The position numbers and the translations under genes are program-made. The notes beneath the pieces are model-generated. The model searched no databases and was not told where the DNA came from. It saw nothing but the letters and a program-made list of their open reading frames with translations. A stretch of 6,259 nucleotides of DNA from Methanoregula sp. GTDB lineage: Archaea > Halobacteriota > Methanomicrobia > Methanomicrobiales > Methanospirillaceae. This document shows positions 1 through 4,668 of this stretch, one piece after another; positions within the stretch are counted from its first letter, which is position 1; each line of letters begins with the position of its first letter. Location of the stretch: assembly GCA_003136075.1 (NCBI GenBank), contig PNBP01000023.1, forward strand, positions 8,562 to 14,820, given 5' to 3'.

Positions 1-948
1 AGCTTCCTCAATAATAAACATACGGGGACTGCCGGGTTTGAGTTCACATGCCGAGACATGGGATTGAAGGGGCGTTGGTGGCATTTTCGGGAACAATGCC
101 TGCATGCCGGTTTTTTCTGAAACTCTGGCGGGCAGGATACCTGCATCGCGGACAGCGTCTTCCGCATGGCGAAGTGCGAGTGTCCAATATTTTTCCAGTG
201 GCATCGGTTCAGTGCAGAAAGGGAAATGCCCACGGTCAGAGCCGATCCAGTCACTGAGTACCGCAAGACCTGCAAGGAGCCATGAAGTCCGGTGGAATCC
301 AGTAAGAGTTCCTTCTGAAAAATCAAGCGTTCTGGAGGAGACTTCTTTCAGAAAAAGTCCGGAGCTGGCTTCCGCAAATGCAATGGCAGATTTGCGATCA
401 TCAGCATCAAACAGCATGTGCACCGTGAGATTATTCTTCGGTTTTTCCGGGGGTTTCCCATGATGGCCGGTTACTGCAAAAACCCAAGGGCGCAATGCAT
501 CTCTCCAGTCAAACTGATCATTGGAAAGATTGAGACCAAACCAGTTCTCTGCCCATGCTCGTTTCCAGAGATCTTCTTCGAATAAAAGACGCCCCATATC
601 ATCATGATAAACGGTATACTCGTTTTCACAGGTTCGTTCCTGAAGTGTTTCCATGATATCCGGCCGAAGATTCTGGAACCGCCCGGAAAATTTCCCGATA
701 TCGTGCAACGCAAGAAGGTGGGAGATGATATCAAGTGCCCGGTTTTTTTCAGCATCATCGTTTGGCTGCAAGGTAGGCGAAATGATTTTTTCACAGAGGA
801 AATGATCCTTCATGAGCAGGGTCCGGCCGACCGCAGCGACATCCAGACAATGATACACGAGAAGGTGATACTGTAATGGATCTTCTCCGCTGCTGCCTGC
901 GGCTTTTCCCCAATAATTGTAATACGGTTCCAGAATTTCACCATTCAT
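1..948 (-). CDS. cas3: CRISPR-associated nuclease/helicase Cas3, N-terminal HD domain (3' part outside window)
   Basis: Cas3 is the type I CRISPR effector nuclease-helicase that Cascade recruits to nick and degrade target DNA. The frame is open for 316 codons to the window edge. The HD nuclease domain fills the visible part: YHLLVYHCLDVAAVG (residues 27-41, metal-ligand His), the HD signature LHDIGKFSGRFQ (81-92, H82/D83), VTGHHGKPP (159-167, H162/H163) and the closing LAGLAVLSDWIGSD (225-238). The last residues, MFIIEEA, are those that usually precede the helicase Walker A motif (TGSGKT-like), so the cut falls exactly at the domain border. ATG at 948 is the only reasonable start, because an in-frame TAA lies two codons upstream; a weak GGGAT precedes it. 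It lies 60 bp downstream of the exonuclease gene and is probably co-transcribed. The subtype cannot be told from this part. An HD-only Cas3'' is possible but unlikely given the IIEEA ending. Confidence 0.9.
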   Translation of the reverse strand, partial: MNGEILEPYYNYWGKAAGSSGEDPLQYHLLVYHCLDVAAVGRTLLMKDHFLCEKIISPTLQPNDDAEKNRALDIISHLLALHDIGKFSGRFQNLRPDIMETLQERTCENEYTVYHDDMGRLLFEEDLWKRAWAENWFGLNLSNDQFDWRDALRPWVFAVTGHHGKPPEKPKNNLTVHMLFDADDRKSAIAFAEASSGLFLKEVSSRTLDFSEGTLTGFHRTSWLLAGLAVLSDWIGSDRGHFPFCTEPMPLEKYWTLALRHAEDAVRDAGILPARVSEKTGMQALFPKMPPTPLQSHVSACELKPGSPRMFIIEEA

Positions 949-1012
949 ACGTTATCCCTGATATCCTGCACATCACTCTGGAAAGAAAATCTTTTTTTGT
1001 CAAAGCATTCAT
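938..1012 (-). CDS. Possible 24-codon coupling ORF between exonuclease and cas3
   Basis: This mini-ORF starts on an ATG that shares ATGA with the exonuclease stop codon and ends with TGA 11 bases inside cas3. It begins MNALTKKDFLSRVM and ends ISGITYEW. It exactly bridges the 60-base gap, so ribosomes leaving the exonuclease could reinitiate here and be delivered to the cas3 start. No family is recognised, the codon count is far too small for statistics, and chance is a real alternative. Confidence 0.22.
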   Translation of the reverse strand: MNALTKKDFLSRVMCRISGITYEW

Positions 1013-1590
1013 AAAATTCCTCTTCGGTGCAATTCAAAATAACAGCTCATGCATGCACGTGCATCACTGAGCGCGTTGTGCTTGTCTTCGTAGGTTTTTC
1101 CAAACAGTTTGGTATAAAGTTCCGATAATTTCGGGTACTTGTTATAACCGGAGCCGGTTTTCAACCGGCATAATTTCGTAGAAGATTTCATCGTGCATTT
1201 TGTCTGTTTCCAAAGAAACCGGAAATGCTCTAATAAAAAACCTGTTCGAAGTAATTCTGCATTAACAACTTTGACATCGAAGTCTATGTTGTGTCCGACA
1301 CAAAGGGCAGAACGATTAAGAGATTGACAAAATAATTTCAGGGCTTCATTCAAGGGAATTCCATCTTCGATCGCTTTCTCTGTGGTTATTCCATGCAATG
1401 CAGAGGCACTTTTTGGGATTTCAAATGATTCTGGTTTGATTATCTGATCGTGCTCTGATTCAACAGTTCCGTTCTCATTGCATTCGATCCATGCAATTTC
1501 AACAAGCCGGGGCCAGTTCGATAAATGATAAATTGAGGCAGATCGTCTAATTGGAAGCCCGGTAGTTTCCGTATCCAGAAATAATATCAT
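1009..1590 (-). CDS. DEDDh (DnaQ-like) 3'-5' exonuclease encoded ahead of cas3
   Basis: This 193-residue protein is a complete single-domain exonuclease that removes nucleotides from DNA or RNA 3' ends with two metal ions. All catalytic motifs are visible: ExoI FLDTETTGLP (D6, E8), ExoII GHNIDFD (99-105, catalytic D105) and ExoIII HNALSDA (H171, D176), giving the DEDDh set. A WPRLVEIAW segment (26-34) follows ExoI, as in many stand-alone phage- and bacterial-type exonucleases. It is not a polymerase proofreading subunit in context: it sits first in the operon, under its own promoter, with cas3 60 bp downstream. DEDDh domains are known to be fused to Cas2 in some type I-E systems, and DnaQ-type enzymes can trim prespacer 3' ends, so a role in adaptation or in processing Cas3 products is a fair inference, not shown here. 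Codons are AT-rich (many AAT, AAA, TTT) compared with the genes at 2683-6259, suggesting horizontal acquisition. Confidence 0.88.
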   Translation of the reverse strand: MILFLDTETTGLPIRRSASIYHLSNWPRLVEIAWIECNENGTVESEHDQIIKPESFEIPKSASALHGITTEKAIEDGIPLNEALKLFCQSLNRSALCVGHNIDFDVKVVNAELLRTGFLLEHFRFLWKQTKCTMKSSTKLCRLKTGSGYNKYPKLSELYTKLFGKTYEDKHNALSDARACMSCYFELHRRGIL

Positions 1591-2074
1591 TGTGAAAACC
1601 TGCCTGAATTAAATTGCCTGCTATGCATGCCTGAGATTTTATAAATTTGTTTTCCTGTTCGTCCATTCACCTCTCCCACCCATAAACCTAACTCCTGTGC
1701 ACCGTGAAAGTAAAACCTGTATTACAAATCCCGAATCCGCCCCGCCAAAACCCCCTTTTTTCCATTTTGGGGTATGCTACCCTGATCCCAAAGGAGATTC
1801 GCCGTCAAATAGCGTACATTAGCGTTTAATCGGAGCGCAGTTTACCCATAAATACAGCAATCAGGGCACAATAAAGCCAAATTTCCAAAACATGTGTAAA
1901 AATGCACCATTTTTGTGCAACTCATCACGTCCCGGCAGTACCGGCCTGCTGGGCGGAGGCAATTCTCCGATAGAGACGATACGCAACAACGGTCTCAAGC
2001 GACCTGTGTACTTCGCCACTCCGGGCTCCTGTTTACTTGGCATACTCCCCGAAAAAGTGGGGGGTTGCTTCCGG
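1591..2074. other. Non-coding region upstream of the exonuclease-cas3 operon
   Basis: I see no credible gene on either strand; the open frames here have no ribosome site and no protein-like composition. Besides the promoter it holds a small hairpin GGGTA-TGC-TACCC (1770-1782), overlapping an alternative TTTGGG/CCCAAA pairing (1766-1771 with 1787-1792). It also holds a doubled TAGCGT spaced 10 bases (1810 and 1820), a TGCAC/GTGCA hairpin with a T-rich loop (near 1903-1919) and a CCCC/GGGG hairpin near 2047-2062. No CRISPR repeat, tRNA or rRNA signature is present. Confidence 0.5.
1637..1656 (-). promoter_or_regulatory. Archaeal BRE/TATA promoter of the exonuclease-cas3 operon
   Basis: Read on the minus strand this is GAAAACAAATTTATAAAA. 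The perfect TTTATAAA TATA box (1638-1645) is preceded by a purine-rich BRE-like stretch. Transcription would start near 1613-1617, leaving a leader of about 25 bases before the exonuclease ATG at 1590. A second, weaker AT stretch (ATTTAATT, about 1606-1613) is too close to the ATG to be the main box. Confidence 0.6.
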
Positions 2075-2333
2075 ATGTGGCATACCCTGCCCTTGCCCAC
2101 AGCTCACCCTCATTTCCGCCGCTGGAATGTGGCTATTTATGACCTCATTATTACCGATGTGAATAAACGGTTTTTTACAAGTTTTGTTACCCCGGTTTCC
2201 CGAATTGTTACCTCCTGCACCGGTAAAAAGAGTAACCGGAGCCCAATACAACCCCCTTTCCGCAGTACTCTCTGACCCTCTTTCGTGTCCCGGGTCCGGG
2301 CGCCACACAGATAATTCCTCTCAAAACCGGTAA
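2075..2333 (+). pseudogene. Frameshifted fragment of an unknown protein family, copy 1
   Basis: The plus strand encodes HPHFRRWNVAIYDLIITDVN and then loses frame in a six-T run (2171-2176). Removing one T restores RFLQVLLPRFPELLPPAP, which continues to a TAA at 2331-2333. This corrected reading matches copy 2 (from 2372), and many differences between the copies are synonymous third-position changes, so the sequence was once translated. ATG 2075 is the nearest in-frame start; the frame stays open to 1892, but that upstream part does not look like protein. No family is recognised. The segment resembles a helical stretch with an LLPxxPE repeat. It faces the A-B-C genes convergently. The frameshift could also be a sequencing error. 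Confidence 0.55.
2107..2279 (+). repeat. Direct repeat, unit 1 (about 173 bp)
   Basis: It aligns with 2383-2555 at a constant outer offset of 276 bp, with compensating one-base indels inside. By hand alignment I count 28 differences in 171 bases after removing one T. It contains the conserved coding part of pseudogene copy 1. Confidence 0.85.
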
Positions 2334-2371
2334 AACGAGGTTTTTCCAAATTTGACCGCCCCCTGAACTGA

Positions 2372-2536
2372 CCTGAAGCCTACCCCCATTTCCGCCACTG
2401 GAATACGGCTATTTATGACCTCATCATTACCGAAGTAAACGACCGGTTTTTACAAGAATTGTTACCCCGGTTGCCCGAATTGTTACCTCCTGCACCAGAA
2501 AAAAGGGTGACCGGAACCTTATTCACACTCCTTTAA
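2372..2536 (+). pseudogene. Truncated fragment of the same unknown family, copy 2
   Basis: The frame opens after a TGA at 2369-2371 and has no start codon before the conserved part. It reads AIYDLIITEVNDRFLQELLP, then RLPELLPPAPEKRVTG, and stops at TAA 2534-2536, where copy 1 reads on. Here the T-run has five T and the frame is intact. Homology to copy 1 continues about 20 bases past the stop, so the stop itself is probably a decay mutation. Lack of a start and the early stop mark it as a remnant, not a working gene. Confidence 0.55.
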
Positions 2537-2555
2537 GCAGTACTCCCTGACCCCA
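2383..2555 (+). repeat. Direct repeat, unit 2 (about 173 bp)
   Basis: This is the partner of 2107-2279. Sequence similarity stops sharply at both ends (CCCYCATTTCC at the left, GCAGTACTCYCTGACCC at the right). The duplication therefore covers only this block, and the 103 bases between the units are unique. Confidence 0.85.
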
Positions 2556-2565
2556 TGGTACGAGG

Positions 2566-2640
2566 GGTCTCTCCGATGTGTTTGGGATATCTCCCATGAT
2601 ACCTGGCCAGTGAGGTTCCAGAAACACCCCCGGAGAGACC
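2566..2640. repeat. Inverted repeat with three-way-junction folding potential
   Basis: GGTCTCTCCG (2566-2575) pairs perfectly with CGGAGAGACC (2631-2640). After a 2/3-base internal loop, GTGTTT (2578-2583) pairs with AAACAC (2622-2627). Inside, GGGA-TATC-TCCC and ACCT(8)AGGT can form two small hairpins, giving a junction. It lies 43 bases past the stop of gene C and could be a transcript 3' structure, a structured RNA or a mobile-repeat end. There is no T-run, so a classical terminator is not supported. Confidence 0.55.
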
Positions 2641-2682
2641 ATCACCGGCTCTTGTCATAATTACCCACTGGTACTATTCTTC

Positions 2683-3039
2683 TCAAGCAAGCGGCCTGCC
2701 ATCCCGGCCCAGCTCGGCAAGGCCATCACCGGTGATACGGAAGAACCGCCACGTACCATGTTTGGAACGCAGCCAGAGCTCAAGCGAGATGGCAGCATCT
2801 CTCGCGACAGCCCTGAGACGCCGAATCTCATCCTGGAAATCCTCGGCAATATGTGAGATCGTTTCGAGGATCCGCGCTGCAAACTTCACCCGGACAAAAG
2901 CGACCGGTGTGGTTCCAACGATAGCGAAATCGTAGAGAGACTCGGGGGCGTTACAGGCATGTTGCTGGACGGTACCTCTTAGTTGTGCGATGATGATTGC
3001 ATCAGAGAGCGCCCGGCGGGGGCGCGGCCCCCGGCTCAT
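2683..3039 (-). CDS. Conserved-looking hypothetical protein, gene C (118 aa, possible nuclease-like fold)
   Basis: The start chosen is ATG 3039, which overlaps the stop of gene B as ATGA and has GGGGGTGC about 5 bases upstream. A longer frame from 3108 exists but overlaps B heavily. The protein begins MSRGPRPRRALSDAIIIAQL. It has a predicted strand pair, YDFAIVG (36-42) and VAFVRVKF (46-53), a long amphipathic helix (56-79) and a further strand, ISLELWLRSKHGTWRFFRIT (84-103). The order strand with Asp37, strand with RVK (50-52), helix, strand loosely recalls PD-(D/E)xK nucleases, but the usual acidic residue of the ExK motif is Arg here, so activity is doubtful. No signal peptide or membrane segment is seen. 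It is the last gene of a coupled trio. Confidence 0.7.
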   Translation of the reverse strand: MSRGPRPRRALSDAIIIAQLRGTVQQHACNAPESLYDFAIVGTTPVAFVRVKFAARILETISHIAEDFQDEIRRLRAVARDAAISLELWLRSKHGTWRFFRITGDGLAELGRDGRPLA

Positions 3040-3317
3040 AAGACGCACCCCCGGCATTTCCCCGGGACGGGCTCCGGGTCTTCCGTACGGGTTCCTGGCA
3101 CTCCACATACCGCCATATGCAGTGGCGCGAATTCCTTCCGGATTGCTTTGGTCCGGGCCGGGACATGGTAATGATACCAGTGCATCCGTTTCACACCGAT
3201 TCGATTGATCGTATCACCAGTCAGCCGGATCTGCCGGGCGATGACGGGCATCTGGAGCTGGAGCGGGATCTCCGTCTCCTCATTCGACCGCTTTCTTGTC
3301 ATCACGACCGTATTCAC
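3036..3317 (-). CDS. Hypothetical protein, gene B (93 aa)
   Basis: A GTG start at 3317 shares GTGA with the corrected stop of gene A; ATG 3302 (MTRKRSNEETE) is an alternative start. The protein is basic and soluble, with a His/Tyr/Lys-rich centre (KRMHWYHYHVPARTKAIRKE, 44-62) followed by FAPLHMAVCGVPG and a C-terminal CRGC pair (88-91). The H and C residues could bind metal, but no known finger spacing is visible. Its TGA overlaps the ATG of gene C, so the two are probably translationally coupled. No family is recognised. If the six-T run at 3357-3362 is correct as given, B is simply the C-terminal part of a longer A-B protein. Confidence 0.55.
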   Translation of the reverse strand: MNTVVMTRKRSNEETEIPLQLQMPVIARQIRLTGDTINRIGVKRMHWYHYHVPARTKAIRKEFAPLHMAVCGVPGTRTEDPEPVPGKCRGCVL

Positions 3318-3674
3318 GCTTCGAGCTCGTTCAGCCGTCTGATGAGATTGTCGATCTTTTTTATTTTGCCGTGCTGCGTTAAGATCCATACAATCGAAGA
3401 GGAGGAATACGAGATCCCCATGATTCTCCAGCTCTTTTTTGGTGAGACTACCCGCCAGGCTTGCCAACCTCTCTGCGGTTAGCCGACGACCACCCCTCTT
3501 CTCCTTCGGTACATGATTCATAGGGAGTCCCGTCGTGCCATCCTCCGGCTCAGAATTTTTTATGTGCCGCTTTGCCCACTCCGGTTCCTCGTTCCCCCGT
3601 CCGGTCCCGGCCACACCGGACGCCACCTGGTCCGGCTCGGCCACATCCTGATGATTTGTCAGTAAAGTTTCCAT
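3314..3674 (-). CDS. Hypothetical coiled-coil protein, gene A (119 aa after correcting an apparent frameshift)
   Basis: ATG 3674 is preceded by GGGTGAT at 4 bases spacing; ATG 3680 lies inside that ribosome site and ATG 3755 has none. The N-terminal half (1-60) is polar and probably disordered. Residues 64-119 are helical: LTAERLASLAGSLTKKELEN, then FLLFDCMDLNAARQNKK. The frame as given then runs into gene B. Removing one base of the six-T run (3357-3362, A6 on the coding strand) instead gives IDNLIRRLNELEA and a TGA at 3314-3316, a natural heptad-repeat ending that meets the GTG of gene B in a GTGA overlap. That fit argues that the extra base is an indel or sequencing error. As given, the uncorrected product A-B would be 212 residues (3674 to 3036). 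Function is unknown; a coiled-coil oligomerisation role is the most that can be said. Confidence 0.55.
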
Positions 3675-3678
3675 ATAC

Positions 3679-3685
3679 ATCACCC
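3679..3685 (-). promoter_or_regulatory. Ribosome binding site deciding the start of gene A
   Basis: GGGTGAT on the minus strand matches the archaeal anti-Shine-Dalgarno core (GGTGAT) and leaves 4 bases to ATG 3674. The upstream ATG 3680 overlaps the site, so it is a less likely start. Confidence 0.5.
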
Positions 3686-3875
3686 TGGTTTCCTTGTGTG
3701 TTCTCCTGCGATCCCTCGTGTACCGGGAGCTTTCGCTCACGGGTTCTGGCCTCATATGCGACGGCCCGGGTGGAGCCGCGGCTTGCGTGCAGCGACTCCG
3801 GTATCCTGTCAGCGATGCGGAGGCAGGCTGTTTCCGTCCGATCGGTTTTTATTAATCAACGACCCGGACCGGCGG

Positions 3876-4181
3876 TCAATAACGATGTATGAGAGAAGAG
3901 GCGGGTACGATGTACACGGTCGCGGGGCCCGCGATGATGATCCCGGTACCGGTAATCTGGCGTATCGATGCGATGAAGCCGGCGGGCATATGCCGGAGGG
4001 ATCTTTGGGTCTCTTCCCCAATGATTTTTACACCCTTCCTGCGGCGCATGCCGGCGATCATTATCCCGCTCACGGACAGCATAGAGATGCAGAAGAACCG
4101 GGAGTACCAGATCGCAACCCTGGGTGCGTACCCGAGCTTCCGGATCTTCCTCGCTGTCCGTGTGCAGAATTTTTCGGTCAT
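3876..4181 (-). CDS. Small membrane protein, two predicted transmembrane segments (101 aa)
   Basis: ATG 4181 has AGGAG 9 bases upstream. The protein starts with a basic cytoplasmic-type segment, MTEKFCTRTARKIRKLGYAP. Membrane segment 1 is about residues 22-45 (WYSRFFCISMLSVSGIMIAG). A charged loop (MRRRKGVKIIGEETQRSLRH) follows, then segment 2 is about 69-97 (ITGTGIIIAGPATVYIVPAS). The positive-inside rule places the loop in the cytoplasm or makes the helices a hairpin. Codon use (ATC, CTC, CGG, GGC) matches the surface-protein gene. No family is recognised. It stands alone: 487 bases separate it from the upstream surface-protein gene and 201 bases separate it from gene A. A hydrophobic plus-strand frame (3889-4326) overlaps it but lacks a ribosome site. 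Confidence 0.6.
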   Translation of the reverse strand: MTEKFCTRTARKIRKLGYAPRVAIWYSRFFCISMLSVSGIMIAGMRRRKGVKIIGEETQRSLRHMPAGFIASIRQITGTGIIIAGPATVYIVPASSLIHRY

Positions 4182-4190
4182 GTGTATATT

Positions 4191-4195
4191 CTCCT
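4191..4195 (-). promoter_or_regulatory. Shine-Dalgarno of the small membrane protein
   Basis: AGGAG on the minus strand, 9 bases before ATG 4181. It supports this start and this strand over the overlapping open frames. Confidence 0.5.
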
Positions 4196-4208
4196 GTTTT
4201 CACATCGA

Positions 4209-4246
4209 CCTTAAAAGGCTGGCGGTCGCTGCGAAAAATTTCGCAG
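4209..4246 (-). promoter_or_regulatory. Putative promoter/operator of the small membrane protein
   Basis: A near-perfect palindrome, CTGCGAAAAATTTCGCAG (4229-4246; 8-bp arms, AA centre), lies just upstream of a TATA-like CCTTTTAAGG (4209-4218, minus-strand reading). The palindrome would sit where archaeal activators or repressors bind, next to the BRE. The TATA match is weak. Transcription starting 25 bases beyond it would leave almost no leader and exclude the AGGAG, so the true box may lie elsewhere. Confidence 0.35.
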
Positions 4247-4538
4247 TCATCGCGGGGTTTTGCGGGAATCGGGGCTTGAATTGTGATTATTATGGGAGTG
4301 GTTGCCTGGCCGGAACCTGGCAATAAAAAAGCGCGGCGCGGCCGGGAGGAAAGAACGGTTTTGCGCGGGAATTTTTGGGGAATTTGTACAGGATAAACAG
4401 ATCGTGCGGCATCTTTCCTATAACCGCGGGGTTATGCGAATGATTCGCGGAAACAATGTCGGGGTAAAAAATAGTGGGAGGTTTTCCGGATTGAAAAATG
4501 AACAATTCACACAGCATACCAGGGGCATTCATAATTCT

Positions 4539-4546
4539 AAAAAAAA
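4539..4546 (-). terminator. Second T-run downstream of the surface-protein gene
   Basis: Eight T on the minus strand, after CTTTC, about 120 bases past the stop codon. It may act as a back-up termination site; multiple T-runs in tandem are usual in archaea. Confidence 0.35.
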
Positions 4547-4611
4547 GAAAGGGTGCATCAATGACCGAGATTGTCCACAACGTGCCTGGTGATCTGTCCA
4601 TGCTGAGCCAT

Positions 4612-4649
4612 AAAAAAAGTTCCGGTAATTTTTTCCAGACTTTATCCGG
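4612..4649 (-). terminator. Probable terminator of the surface-protein gene
   Basis: Nineteen bases after the TAA, the minus strand carries an imperfect inverted repeat (CCGGATAA, 4649-4642, with TTACCGG, 4628-4622), followed by ACTTTTTTT (T7, 4618-4612). T-runs are the main archaeal termination signal. Confidence 0.5.
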
Positions 4650-4668
4650 TTCTCTTCCCGGCAGTACA

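Larger units (their letters stand above)
4182..4668. other. Intergenic region between the surface-protein gene and the small membrane protein
   Basis: No credible gene is seen on either strand. It contains the putative operator and TATA at 4209-4246 and two T-runs on the minus strand (T7 at 4612-4618, T8 at 4539-4546). The rest (4247-4538) is mixed, moderately AT-rich sequence with no repeat or RNA signature. Open frames crossing it have no ribosome site and no protein-like pattern. Confidence 0.5.

Noticed and set aside
471..1070. Frames of 64-107 codons on both strands across 471-1070
   Set aside because: They overlap the cas3 and exonuclease frames, which have clear catalytic motifs.
2184..2487. 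Four TTGTTACC motifs in two pairs, each pair spaced exactly 21 bases, looking like iterons or operator sites
   Set aside because: The 21-base spacing is a 7-codon repeat of LLP (LLPRxPELLPP) in the decayed plus-strand genes; coding periodicity explains it better than protein binding.
2533..2658. 41-codon minus-strand ORF (MTRAGDGLSGG...) overlapping the inverted repeat
   Set aside because: No ribosome site, composition dominated by the inverted repeat, and its 3' end runs into the plus-strand pseudogene; no independent support.
1591..2660. Possible CRISPR array or leader beside the cas genes
   Set aside because: No regularly spaced 24-40 base repeats exist; the only repeats are two 173-bp blocks with coding character.
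3889..4326. 145-residue hydrophobic plus-strand frame
   Set aside because: It is antisense to the small membrane protein gene, lacks a ribosome site, and its hydrophobicity follows from the opposite strand's codons.
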